Counted from the stretch's first letter, positions 25,456 to 34,110 are shown. The stretch: 38,944 bases of DNA from an uncultured Pelagibacteraceae bacterium (GCA_902566705.1 CACFJT010000012.1:1-38944); one strand, 5' to 3'. Program-made: numbers and translations. The notes: a model not told the origin generated them from the letters alone.

Positions 25456-26442
25456 TTATTTAATTAAATTATTTGAGCTTAAATATTTATATATAATTTC
25501 ATAATAGCTACAATTTGGGTGTTTATCTAGCAAAGAAGCTGTCATCGAAGTATTATTGTTTACATTAAAAAAATTATAACCGTTATGGATTTTTATTTCA
25601 AAATTTTCAAGCAAGTCACTTGATAAATTTTTATAGGCAGTTGAAATATCAGAGCTTATATTCAAATTTTCAGCATTTGGGAAAAAAAACAAAGTATTAT
25701 TTATATTTTCATCACTTAATTTTTCACTTATTTTGATTATTGAATATCTAAATAACTTATTTTCCAAAGAATTTAAATTTTTTAAATCTGAATAAAATTT
25801 ATTTCTTGAATTAAATTTTTCAACATCAAAAATAGTGAATAACTTCACAATTGCTTCATTCAAAACTTGTGTGATACCAAACTTATGCCAATCTGGTCTA
25901 GTAATATTGTCACTTATATTTTTCTTTGAACAAAAGATTTTTAGATTATTTATGTCCTCTTGAGTAAAAAATTTATAATTTTTCAAATCACTTATGAAGC
26001 TACAATACGATTTATCCATATGAATATCATTTGAATAGAAACCTACTATTACACTTTTTGGTTTCTTTTCATTTTCAAGATATAATGTAATATTTAAAAA
26101 AATTTGAACCGCATTAATACCAGGTTGTCCAAAATTTATTATACTAAATTTATTTTTTGTATCTTGAGAAATTAAAGATGGCAGACTCTTTTCTTGTCCA
26201 CATTTTTTTCCTAACATAAAAGAATCACCAAATAAAACAATCTTATCAAGATCATTTTGATAAAATTTGACTGAGCTTAAATTAAAAATTTTGTTACCAA
26301 TTTTTTTTTTGTAGAAAACAGGGTCAAAAAAATTTTTATTATTAAACTGTAAAAAAATTTCAATCACAAAAATAGTGATAAATGTGCTTATTATTATTAA
26401 AAAATAATTTTTATTGTAAAATTTCTTTAAGAATTTTTTCAA
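25456..26442 (-). CDS. Second membrane-anchored SGNH hydrolase-type protein
   Basis: The 328-residue protein has a basic N-terminus, a membrane helix at about residues 13-33, and an SGNH domain with block I IVLFGDSFMLG (Ser74), INFGQPGINAVQ (block II-like Gly), a VGFYSNDIHMD segment (Asn of block III), and C-terminal DKHPN with Asp306 and His308. It probably acts in the periplasm on O-acyl groups of a glycan; substrate and direction are unknown. It shares little obvious sequence with the SGNH protein at 18005-19126 beyond the fold. It overlaps the end of the glycosyltransferase-like gene by 32 bases. Confidence 0.72.
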   Translation of the reverse strand: MKKFLKKFYNKNYFLIIISTFITIFVIEIFLQFNNKNFFDPVFYKKKIGNKIFNLSSVKFYQNDLDKIVLFGDSFMLGKKCGQEKSLPSLISQDTKNKFSIINFGQPGINAVQIFLNITLYLENEKKPKSVIVGFYSNDIHMDKSYCSFISDLKNYKFFTQEDINNLKIFCSKKNISDNITRPDWHKFGITQVLNEAIVKLFTIFDVEKFNSRNKFYSDLKNLNSLENKLFRYSIIKISEKLSDENINNTLFFFPNAENLNISSDISTAYKNLSSDLLENFEIKIHNGYNFFNVNNNTSMTASLLDKHPNCSYYEIIYKYLSSNNLIK

Positions 26443-27319
26443 AAGTACTCTCTAAATAAGTGTTTTTATCAATGTTATAAAATTTAAATAACTTATTTTT
26501 ATCAATTTGGGTAAGGTGTAGTATTGAAATTTTTTCATTAGGTAAAGAGCTTGTATATAATTGAAATTTATCATCTATCAATGGTAAACTGTTTTTTGCC
26601 AACCAATTAAATTTTGCGTTAAAAATATTTACTAATTCTATATTTTCATAAATTATTTTATTCAGTGACGCTTGATCCATATTTAAACAATAATCATTAT
26701 TGGATTTTTCAACAATTTTTTGATAATCCTCTTTCCATAAATCCCATATTTTACTATCTTTTTTTAATGAATAAACCCCGGCATTAAATAGCGGTTTATT
26801 TAGTAATTTAATTGCATGTTTTTTGCCAAAATATTTTAAATTATTTTTATAAACCCAGCCTTTTGCTACATAAAAGTTTTTAAGAACATTTTTAAAAGAA
26901 TTTTCTAAAGTTTCATTTATATATGATGCATCAAGTTCGGGAATAATATTAAGATCATTGCGAACTAAACTTTTAGAAAAAAAATTAACAAAATTTTTAT
27001 CTAAAACTATTGTATCAGCATCAAGCCAAATATAATTTTCAAAATTTGGAAAATAGTCAATCAAAAAAGGACGGGCTGTTAATAATTTTTTCCACTCTTG
27101 TGTTTTAAATTTTAATTTAAAGTCCCATTTAGGTGAAATAATATTTTTACTGTACTCTTGGAGCTTAATAATTTGATCATCGGTAAAGTCAATATTAAAT
27201 ATACAAATACTTACATCATTTAAGTTATCTATAATTTTATTTTTTTTTAAGGATTTACATAAAGCTAATAAGTGATCAAAATAGTTTTTATTTGCACCTG
27301 ATACGATTGCTGTTTTCAT
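26411..27319 (-). CDS. Probable GT-A glycosyltransferase
   Basis: The 302-residue protein has an N-terminal Rossmann-like start (TAIVSGANKNYFDHLLALCKS) and the metal-binding DxD as WLDADTIVLD at residues 98-107. It also has FNAGVYSLKKDS, seen in GT8-like enzymes, where an Asn-Ala-Gly loop contacts the donor. The donor and the linkage made are unknown. It diverges from the heptose fusion gene across a 61-base AT-rich gap and is the first gene of a leftward set (this gene, the SGNH gene, galE). Confidence 0.68.
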   Translation of the reverse strand: MKTAIVSGANKNYFDHLLALCKSLKKNKIIDNLNDVSICIFNIDFTDDQIIKLQEYSKNIISPKWDFKLKFKTQEWKKLLTARPFLIDYFPNFENYIWLDADTIVLDKNFVNFFSKSLVRNDLNIIPELDASYINETLENSFKNVLKNFYVAKGWVYKNNLKYFGKKHAIKLLNKPLFNAGVYSLKKDSKIWDLWKEDYQKIVEKSNNDYCLNMDQASLNKIIYENIELVNIFNAKFNWLAKNSLPLIDDKFQLYTSSLPNEKISILHLTQIDKNKLFKFYNIDKNTYLESTFEKILKEILQ

Positions 27320-27380
27320 TAAATTATATTTATTTAATAATTTATATATAAATATAATTAAATATAAATAATATTAAATT

Positions 27381-28556
27381 ATGAAAACAAATTTAGCGAT
27401 TTTGGCTGGAGGTTTTGGAACCAGATTAAAAAAAATAACAAAAAAAATACCAAAACCTCTCATTGATATAAATGGCAAACCATTCATTAAATATATTTTA
27501 CTTTACTCAATTATTAATAATATAAATCAAATTTATATACTTATAAGACATAAAAAATTATTATTTAAAAAAACATTAAATATTTCTTTGGCAAATATAA
27601 AAGTAAAATGTATTTCTGAAAATAAACCTATGGGTACTGGTGGTGCTTTATTCAATTTAAAAAAAATCAAAACTGATTTTTTAATTTTGAATGGAGATAG
27701 TATTTCATTATTTAATATTATTGAATTTTTAAAATTAAAAAAAAATAAAATTCTTTTGGTAAAAAATAAAACTTACAAATCAAATAATCAGCTCAATAAT
27801 CTAGATTTAAGAAAACAAAAAGTTATTTTAAAAAAAAAATCAATTTATATGAATGGAGGTGTTTATTATTTAAAAAAAGATCTCATCAATAAAATTTCCC
27901 CAAAAAAAAGTTCATTGGAAAATGATATTATTTTACCTTTGATAAAGAAAAATATGCTCTATGGATTTAAAACCAACAAAGAATTTTTAGATATAGGCAT
28001 AAAAAAAAATTTTATTAAAGCTCCAAAATTAATGAGAAAGCTTATTCCTATTAAAGCAATTCTATTTGATAGAGATGGTACTCTGAATAAAGATTTTGGT
28101 TATGTTTATAAATATAAAAATTTTAAATGGCTTAAAGGATCAGTTGATACAATAAAATTATTAAATTATCTTGGAATAAAAGTAATCATCATAACTAATC
28201 AATCTGGTATAGGAAGGGGTTATTATAATAAAAAGGATTTTTTAATTCTTACTGAAAAAATAAATTTATACCTTAAAAAACAAAATGCAAAAATAGATGA
28301 TATTTATTATTCAGAAATAAACCCTGATTTAGAAAATAATATTTCAAAAAAATTATTCGATAGAAAACCAAATCCAGGTATGATTTTAAAATGTATGAAA
28401 AAATATAATCTAAATAAAAAAAATTGTTTTTTTGTTGGTAATTCTATTGTTGATAAAATTGCAGCTAAAAATGCTGGAATTAGATTTTATCAGAAAGAAA
28501 ATAAATCGTTGATAGACCAAATAAAACAAAATATTAAGCACTTTTTAGAAAATTAA
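27381..28556 (+). CDS. Fusion: sugar-1-phosphate nucleotidyltransferase (HddC-like) + HAD phosphatase (GmhB-like)
   Basis: The 391-residue two-domain protein: residues 1-220 are a nucleotidyltransferase with ILAGGFGTRLKKITKKIPKP, GTGGAL and LNGDS; residues 224-391 are a HAD phosphatase with LFDRDGTLN (Asp230, Asp232), TNQSGIGRG, DRKPNPGM (Lys329) and FVGNSIVD. HddC makes GDP-D-glycero-alpha-D-manno-heptose and GmhB removes the 7-phosphate of heptose bisphosphate, so the fusion would join consecutive steps. The zinc-binding Cys/His residues of GmhB are absent, and the usual GD of motif IV is GN (Asn354). With the HddA-like kinase at 32997-33986 a GDP-heptose route is likely. Confidence 0.8.
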   Translation: MKTNLAILAGGFGTRLKKITKKIPKPLIDINGKPFIKYILLYSIINNINQIYILIRHKKLLFKKTLNISLANIKVKCISENKPMGTGGALFNLKKIKTDFLILNGDSISLFNIIEFLKLKKNKILLVKNKTYKSNNQLNNLDLRKQKVILKKKSIYMNGGVYYLKKDLINKISPKKSSLENDIILPLIKKNMLYGFKTNKEFLDIGIKKNFIKAPKLMRKLIPIKAILFDRDGTLNKDFGYVYKYKNFKWLKGSVDTIKLLNYLGIKVIIITNQSGIGRGYYNKKDFLILTEKINLYLKKQNAKIDDIYYSEINPDLENNISKKLFDRKPNPGMILKCMKKYNLNKKNCFFVGNSIVDKIAAKNAGIRFYQKENKSLIDQIKQNIKHFLEN

Positions 28557-29311
28557 TGATTTCTGTCATAACACCTATTTTGAATGGAGAGAAATTTCTT
28601 CACGAAACATATAAATCAATAAAAGAAAATACTTATTTTTCAGAGTGGATTATAGTAGATGGAGGTAGCAAAGATCGTACAATAGAAATTTTAGAAAATT
28701 ATAGAGATAATATAATAAAAATTCACCAAATTTCAGGTAATAGTTCAATTGCAATTAATCATGGAATAAAAAATTCAAAAAATGAAATTGTTGGTGTAAT
28801 AGGGTGCGATGATCTTTACGAAAAAAATACTAGCGAAATAGTTTTAAAATCATTTGAAAAAAATCCAAACCTGAATTGGTGTATAGGTCAAAATAAGATA
28901 ATTAATGACAGAAATATTGAAATAAATAAGACTATTAAATTATATAAAAACTTTAGATTAAAACATTATAATTTTACAAATCTAATAACTGAAAATTTTA
29001 TACCATCGATGTCAGTATTTTGGAAAAAAAGTATAAATAAAGAAATTGGATATTGGGATACTAAGATTATAAATTGTAATGATTATGATATGTGGCTTAG
29101 AATAGCAAAAAAATATAAACCTGTGATAATAAATAAAAACCTTAGTTACTTCAGAATTCACCGAAATAATGCTAGTCAAAAAAACTTTGGAAAAACCTTG
29201 TGGGAAGCTTATAAAGTAAGCAGAAAGTATTTTGATAATAATCTTTGGCTAAAATTTATTTCAAATTTTAAAATTGTTTTTTTTATTATTTGTGCCAAGT
29301 TATTAAAATAA
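28556..29311 (+). CDS. Family 2 glycosyltransferase
   Basis: The 251-residue GT-A protein has the GT2 start ISVITPILNGEKFLHETYKS, IIVDGGSKDRT, and the DxD-type GCDDLYEKN at residues 83-90. After the catalytic core comes a GYWDTKIINCNDYDMWLRIAKKY segment, common in GT2 enzymes of O-antigen clusters (acceptor region with catalytic Asp). The end is hydrophobic (about residues 236-249) and may attach it to the membrane. Its ATG overlaps the stop of the heptose fusion gene by one base, so the two are coupled. Donor unknown. Confidence 0.85.
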   Translation: MISVITPILNGEKFLHETYKSIKENTYFSEWIIVDGGSKDRTIEILENYRDNIIKIHQISGNSSIAINHGIKNSKNEIVGVIGCDDLYEKNTSEIVLKSFEKNPNLNWCIGQNKIINDRNIEINKTIKLYKNFRLKHYNFTNLITENFIPSMSVFWKKSINKEIGYWDTKIINCNDYDMWLRIAKKYKPVIINKNLSYFRIHRNNASQKNFGKTLWEAYKVSRKYFDNNLWLKFISNFKIVFFIICAKLLK

Positions 29312-29319
29312 CTCTATTC

Positions 29320-30345
29320 ATGGAAAATACAAAACTAAATCAGATTCTTGAAAAATTTAATAAAAAGTATAGAAGAAAAAATATTCTTGTAGCTGGAGGA
29401 ACCGGTATGGTTGGTATGCAGCTATTAAATTTTTTATCAAATTTAGATTGTACAGTTTCCTCTGCATCATTAGACAATTTTTTGCCAAAGCAAAAAAATG
29501 TTAAACATATTAGAGTTGATTTAAGAATACCTAGTAATTGTGAAGAATTGTTAAAAGATATAGATTTGGTTATTAATGTAACAGGAGTTGCAGGATCTCC
29601 AAAAATGGCTCAAGAAAAACCTGCTTCTTTCATGTCACCTAATATTTTACTTCCAATAAATATTCTCAACGCGGCTGCAAAAAATAATGTAAAGGAGTAT
29701 CTATTTACAAGTTCATACGGTGTGTATAAGCCCTCAAATATAATGAAGGAAGATGATGTTTGGAAAACATCACCATCAAACAATGATTTATATGCTGGAT
29801 GGGCTAAAAGAATATCAGAACTTTATTTGAATGCAGCAAAGATCCAATATAAAAATTTTAAAAAAATTTATATTATAAGGCCATCAAATATTTATGGTCC
29901 TTATGCTAATTTTGATTTTAAAAATTCTATGGTTATCCAATCACTTATAAATAGAATTTTTCTTCAAAATGAAAACCCCCTAAAAGTTTGGGGTAACGGA
30001 AGAGCAATTAGAGATTTTATTTTTAGCAAAGATGTTGCTATTTCAATTCTACAAGTAATTAATTCAGGTTATGATAAAAAACCTATAAATATTGGTTCAG
30101 GAAATGGTTACAGTATAAAAGAATTAGTCAAAACAATATTAAAAATATCAAATAAAAAAATTCCAGTAATATGGGATACAAAAATGCCCTCTGGTGATAA
30201 AATCCGTATTTTGGATACAAAAAGATCAAAAAAATTAGGTATTAAAAATTTTTATAGCCTAGAAGATGGTTTGCGAGAAACTATAGAATGGTTCAAATCA
30301 AATAAATATATTTATAAAAAAAGATACAATTCATTTAGAGAATAA
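29320..30345 (+). CDS. NAD-dependent epimerase/reductase, SDR family, atypical active site
   Basis: The 341-residue protein starts at the ATG at 29320; an earlier TTG frame overlaps the previous gene and lacks homology. The NAD motif is AGGTGMVGMQL, then SSYGVYKP (Ser131/132), NIYGPY and NIGSGNGYSIKEL. It resembles GDP-fucose-synthase-type reductase/epimerases. The catalytic YxxxK is unusual: the text is LYAGWAKR, so four rather than three residues separate Tyr158 and Lys163, and Ala159 holds the expected Tyr position. It may still act, use another base, or bind without catalysing. It converges on the next gene with a 15-base overlap. Confidence 0.78.
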   Translation: MENTKLNQILEKFNKKYRRKNILVAGGTGMVGMQLLNFLSNLDCTVSSASLDNFLPKQKNVKHIRVDLRIPSNCEELLKDIDLVINVTGVAGSPKMAQEKPASFMSPNILLPINILNAAAKNNVKEYLFTSSYGVYKPSNIMKEDDVWKTSPSNNDLYAGWAKRISELYLNAAKIQYKNFKKIYIIRPSNIYGPYANFDFKNSMVIQSLINRIFLQNENPLKVWGNGRAIRDFIFSKDVAISILQVINSGYDKKPINIGSGNGYSIKELVKTILKISNKKIPVIWDTKMPSGDKIRILDTKRSKKLGIKNFYSLEDGLRETIEWFKSNKYIYKKRYNSFRE

Positions 30346-31212
30346 TTTTTTTTGTTCACTTATAATTTTTTTATAACAAATTTTTAATGATGTACTTTTA
30401 AAACCTAAAAAACTTTTGTTTAATTTTTTAACAGAAAAGTGGAAAATTTTATAATTTTCGAAAATAAATTTTTTTTTCTTTATAGTCGACTTGATTGGAA
30501 TTTTTAAATGATAAGAATATTTTTCTAAAAAATTATTAAATTTTATAGTATCTGAACCACCAATATTTATGATTCCATTAGATGGATATTTGATATAAAA
30601 TTTTAAAATATCTAATAAATCATCAACAAAAATAAAATTCCTGTAAAAATTTAGATTTGAATTTTTATAGAAAACTTTATTAATGAATATTTTATTTATA
30701 ATTTTATCTTTATCATTAGAAATACCTAAAATATTTGATATTCGTAAGTGTAAAAAATTTGCATTATATTTTTTTGAAAGTTTTTGCCCCTTTTTACCAA
30801 CCTTTAATTTAGATTTACCATACCAAGTATTGGGCTTTGGATCAGTTTTTTCTGATATAATACCAGATAAATTTCCATATTCTTTGATTGAACCAAAATA
30901 AATAAAATTTTTTATATTTTTTAATAAAAAGACTTTAATTAAACTTTCATAAATTTTTACATTTTTAAAATTTTTTTTTGATAATGGATTTTGAATAGAT
31001 AGCCAAGATAATAGTAATACATGAGTGACTTTTTCCTTATCAATCAAGTCTGAAAGTTTTTTTATTTTAATTTCATAATTTTTAAAAAAAAATGAGTTTT
31101 TTTTATTAGTTTCAAAATTAATGAATATACATTTATTTTTATAAAATGTTTTAGTCAAAATATAATTACTTAAAAAACCTCTTTTACCAACTATTAAAAT
31201 TTTTGTTTTCAG
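30331..31212 (-). CDS. NAD-dependent epimerase/dehydratase, SDR family (CTG start)
   Basis: The protein has 293 residues if read from CTG at 31212-31210. The first canonical codon (TTG at 31158) would remove the nucleotide-binding strand, whereas the upstream frame encodes KTKILIVGKRGFLSNYIL, a Rossmann start with a degenerate glycine motif, and is open. CTG overlaps the stop of the upstream gene (CTGA), a typical coupling geometry. Further on are IYFGSIKEYG, catalytic WYGKSK (Tyr and Lys correctly spaced), LRISNILG and INIGGSD. The substrate is unknown; it is probably a nucleotide-sugar modifying enzyme or reductase. Confidence 0.72.
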   Translation of the reverse strand: MKTKILIVGKRGFLSNYILTKTFYKNKCIFINFETNKKNSFFFKNYEIKIKKLSDLIDKEKVTHVLLLSWLSIQNPLSKKNFKNVKIYESLIKVFLLKNIKNFIYFGSIKEYGNLSGIISEKTDPKPNTWYGKSKLKVGKKGQKLSKKYNANFLHLRISNILGISNDKDKIINKIFINKVFYKNSNLNFYRNFIFVDDLLDILKFYIKYPSNGIINIGGSDTIKFNNFLEKYSYHLKIPIKSTIKKKKFIFENYKIFHFSVKKLNKSFLGFKSTSLKICYKKIISEQKKLFSK

Positions 31213-32138
31213 AACTTTAGTAAAATTTTTTTTGAGTCTATTTTAAAAGAATCATCTTGAATTTCCCAAGAAATTTTTTCTCTTTTAATAATTTGTGATT
31301 TAAACTGGATATTTTTATTTTTTAGTCTATTAATTAGTTTATAACCTTCAAGATTTTCAGATTTACTATCATCAATAATTAAAATTTTTTTTGTTTTTTT
31401 TACACTTTTAATTATAGAAACATAATCATTTTTGTTTGAATAATTAATATGGAACAAATCACAACTTTTGCCTTTATTTTCTAGATCTTTTGTAACTTCG
31501 TAAGCTTTTGATAAAGTAAAATTAAAACATACAATTGTTAAAAAATTTCCCTCACAATATTTTATTATTTTATAATCTTTTGTGTACATTACAGGTTTCT
31601 TTTGAAGTATTTTTGTTTTACAGAGCTTGCTACTTATTCCAATTATTTTAAAACCTTTGCCTGATAGTTTTTTATTAATAATTTTTTCTGCATCAAAAGC
31701 TGTGTTTAACTGAAAAGTTTCAAAACCACACATTGATGAGAGATCAGAAAAAGAATTGAAGCTTGATTGAGGACCTTGGTATCCTTGATCACAAACATAT
31801 AAAAAAATAGTAAAACATCCTAATTTTGGTCTACTTACCTTTATTTGATTAAGCGTATTTACAAAATGGTCTACGCCTAGCAACAAAAAATCTAATTGCT
31901 TACCAAAGTATATAGCTGATTTATTTTTCATCATAATTCCAAAACCCATACCTATTAAACTACTTTCAGAATTTGGAGTATTTTTGATTAGAGAATTTTT
32001 CTTTACTTTAAAATTTTTTGTCAAACCAGAGATATATGTGCCCGTATTGATATTTTGTCCATAAATAAAAAAATTATTAAGACCCCTTATTTTATTTTGT
32101 AATTTTTTATTAATATAATTTAAGTATTCTTTTTGCAT
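31209..32138 (-). CDS. ThDP-dependent enzyme, beta subunit (E1-beta/transketolase-C type)
   Basis: The 309-residue protein fits the pyrimidine-binding and C-terminal domains of a split E1 or transketolase. NTPNSESSLIGMGFGIMM puts Glu58 where the ThDP-activating Glu is expected, followed by a LDFLLLGVDHFVNTLNQI helix. The second half (from about residue 190) resembles the transketolase C-terminal domain, with ILIIDDSKS near residue 270. It pairs with the alpha-type subunit just upstream (29-base overlap). No lipoyl E2 gene lies nearby, so oxidative decarboxylation of the PDH kind is unlikely. A carboligase or two-carbon transfer role in sugar synthesis is a hypothesis. Confidence 0.72.
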   Translation of the reverse strand: MQKEYLNYINKKLQNKIRGLNNFFIYGQNINTGTYISGLTKNFKVKKNSLIKNTPNSESSLIGMGFGIMMKNKSAIYFGKQLDFLLLGVDHFVNTLNQIKVSRPKLGCFTIFLYVCDQGYQGPQSSFNSFSDLSSMCGFETFQLNTAFDAEKIINKKLSGKGFKIIGISSKLCKTKILQKKPVMYTKDYKIIKYCEGNFLTIVCFNFTLSKAYEVTKDLENKGKSCDLFHINYSNKNDYVSIIKSVKKTKKILIIDDSKSENLEGYKLINRLKNKNIQFKSQIIKREKISWEIQDDSFKIDSKKILLKF

Positions 32139-33000
32139 AATTTAAATTAATTTTTTCTAATTTATTAAATTCTTTTGTGCCTAACTTTTTCTTTAACAAA
32201 AAAATTATATCATTTGAATTGTTTTTAATAATTAAACCATTATCTATAAAAATTTTTTTTGGATCGTCTGGCCAGCCTGGTGAAGGTCCACAGTGACCGT
32301 TAAACGTCTCTAAGTTTATTTCAATAATGGATAATTTGTTATTTTTTTTTGTATAAGAAAAAATTGATTTAATCGATTGTATTTTTTTTAGTAATTCTCC
32401 ATGGCCAATATATAGGTATTTTAAATTCATCGATCTAGCAATTTTTTCTAAGTTAATTGGTTTTCTTCTTTCAGATATTTTAGATGCCATGGCAAAATTA
32501 TCATTTATAATTGCTATTGACAAAGGAACATCTAAAGAATTTGCTAGAATTAAAGTTTCATAGAAACTTCCCTCCTCTATAGCTCCATCGCCAGTTACGA
32601 CAATGGTTACATTGTTTTCTTTTGATAATTTAGAATTCGCTATTGAAGCTCCTAACCCAACAGGAAAATTATTTCCAAGAATTGAAGAAGAATAATTTAT
32701 ATTTTTGTTTTTATTTATCATATTCATCGAACCCATCTCTCCTCTACTCACGCCGTTAGGAAGATATTTTAATTCGGAAATAATTTTTTTAATATTGTTC
32801 TCTCTAGCAAGATTAAAAGCAATATTTCTATGGGTTAATATAAATTCATCTTTTAAATTTAAAATACTATTAATTATTTCAGCAAATCCTTCATGTCCTA
32901 ATGCTAAATGAACTGGATTAAAAGATTTTTTTTTCATCATCTCGTTTAAAATAAGTTGATGAACCCTATTTTTTAAAATTTTTTTGTATAACTTTTTCAT
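32110..33000 (-). CDS. ThDP-dependent enzyme, alpha subunit (E1-alpha type)
   Basis: The 296-residue protein matches E1-alpha chains. It has FILTHRNIAFNLARENN, GVSRGEMGSMNM, GNNFPVGLGASIA, and the ThDP/Mg motif TGDGAIEEGSFYETLILAN (GDG at 137-139) ending at Asn168 in NDN. HCGPSPGWPDDP near the C-terminus resembles the substrate loop of E1-alpha proteins. It overlaps the beta gene by 29 bases and the HddA-like kinase gene by four, so all three should be made together. It is about the length of bacterial alpha chains but lies far from any lipoate-dependent partner. Confidence 0.78.
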   Translation of the reverse strand: MKKLYKKILKNRVHQLILNEMMKKKSFNPVHLALGHEGFAEIINSILNLKDEFILTHRNIAFNLARENNIKKIISELKYLPNGVSRGEMGSMNMINKNKNINYSSSILGNNFPVGLGASIANSKLSKENNVTIVVTGDGAIEEGSFYETLILANSLDVPLSIAIINDNFAMASKISERRKPINLEKIARSMNLKYLYIGHGELLKKIQSIKSIFSYTKKNNKLSIIEINLETFNGHCGPSPGWPDDPKKIFIDNGLIIKNNSNDIIFLLKKKLGTKEFNKLEKINLNYAKRILKLY

Positions 33001-33986
33001 CTACTATAATAAACAATTTGGCTACCAGTAGTGTCTATTTTAATTGGAACATGAAGTAGATTTTTAAATTTTTTTATGAATTTCTCTTTTTTGTTTTGTT
33101 CAATAATAAATAGCATAAATCCTCCACCTCCTGCGCCTAAAATTTTTCCACCTAAAGCCCCATGTTTAATTCCTTTTTTATAAATATTTTCTATTTTAGA
33201 ATTACTAATAGATTTTGTTAATTTTCTTTTAATATTCCAAGATTTATTAAGATAATATCCTAATTTATTTATATCAATTTTGTCATTTTTAAATATTTTC
33301 ATTGCCTCATAACTAATTGCTTGTAATTCATTTAATCCATAACTGTTAACTGGAATTTTTTTAACAAAATCTTGATTTATAATTGAGGAGTTTCTACTAA
33401 AACCTGTAAAAAATAGAACTAAAGAATTGTTAAATCTCTCAAGACTATTAAAGGAAATTGGGATAGATTTTACCTCAACTTTTTTTTCTTTACTGAAAAA
33501 AATTTCATTCAAACCTCCAAATGCAACTGCTGTTTGATCTTGAGATCCAACATTTTCTTTTATGATTTTTTGTTCTATATTTATTGCTTTCATGGCTAAC
33601 TCTTTTTTGGAGGGAATTTGATTTTTTAAATAATACAGACAGTGCAACAAACCAACTGTAAAAGCAGATGACGATCCTATTCCAGATCTATCAGGTATAT
33701 CTGCATGGTGTACCAATTCTAAACCATCCCCATTTAAATCAAAATCTTTTAAACATTCTCTTATACTTGGATGATCAGTTTTTTTTAAATTTTTTAATGT
33801 TTCAGTTTTTTTATATCTAAAACTATATTTATAATCAAAAAATGGTGGCAACTTTCTTAAATTAATATAGCAATATTTGTTAATTGTTGTTGATATTACG
33901 TGTCCATTATTTTTTTCATACCATTGAGGGAAATCAGTACCTCCTCCAAAAAAGCTAATCCTAAAAGGAGTTCTGCTAATAATCAT
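32997..33986 (-). CDS. GHMP sugar kinase (HddA-like, D-glycero-D-manno-heptose 7-phosphate kinase)
   Basis: The 329-residue GHMP kinase starts IISRTPFRISFFGGGTDFPQ, the HddA-type N-terminus. It has the phosphate loop PDRSGIGSSSAFTVGLLHCL, KENVGSQDQTAVAFGG and the C-terminal GALGGKILGAGGGGFMLF. HddA phosphorylates heptose-7-P at C1 in the GDP-D-glycero-alpha-D-manno-heptose route; relatives act on fucose and other sugars. The HddC-GmhB fusion 4.4 kb away supports the heptose reading. The isomerase GmhA is missing from the window. The start overlaps the small SDR-tail ORF by 11 bases. Confidence 0.85.
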   Translation of the reverse strand: MIISRTPFRISFFGGGTDFPQWYEKNNGHVISTTINKYCYINLRKLPPFFDYKYSFRYKKTETLKNLKKTDHPSIRECLKDFDLNGDGLELVHHADIPDRSGIGSSSAFTVGLLHCLYYLKNQIPSKKELAMKAINIEQKIIKENVGSQDQTAVAFGGLNEIFFSKEKKVEVKSIPISFNSLERFNNSLVLFFTGFSRNSSIINQDFVKKIPVNSYGLNELQAISYEAMKIFKNDKIDINKLGYYLNKSWNIKRKLTKSISNSKIENIYKKGIKHGALGGKILGAGGGGFMLFIIEQNKKEKFIKKFKNLLHVPIKIDTTGSQIVYYSR

Positions 33987-34110
33987 CTAGTCTACCTATT
34001 CTTTTGTTCCACTCAATTGTTTTAGACAAACCCTCCACAATTGTAAAATTTAATTTAAAATATATTAATTTCTTTGAAAGATGGTTTGAAACTTTTCTAA
34101 TTGGTATCAT
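33976..34110 (-). pseudogene. Remnant of an SDR nucleotide-sugar epimerase (C-terminal tail)
   Basis: The open 44-codon frame begins MIPIRKVSNHLSKKLIYFKL and continues NFTIVEGLSKTIEWNKRIG. This is the pattern at the very end of extended SDR epimerases (discriminating Arg, K..L.F.P......GL..TIEW). No Rossmann or catalytic part precedes it; the RmlC-like gene ends there instead, with a one-base overlap (TAATG). It also overlaps the kinase start by 11 bases. It is best read as the scar of a deleted epimerase gene whose tail kept an ATG and translational coupling. A functional microprotein is a less likely alternative. Confidence 0.6.

Noticed and set aside
27320-27380. Promoters in the AT-rich divergent gaps at 27320-27380 and 19127-19200
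   Set aside because: Several TATA-like hexamers occur, but no -35 with correct spacing stands out from the A/T background.
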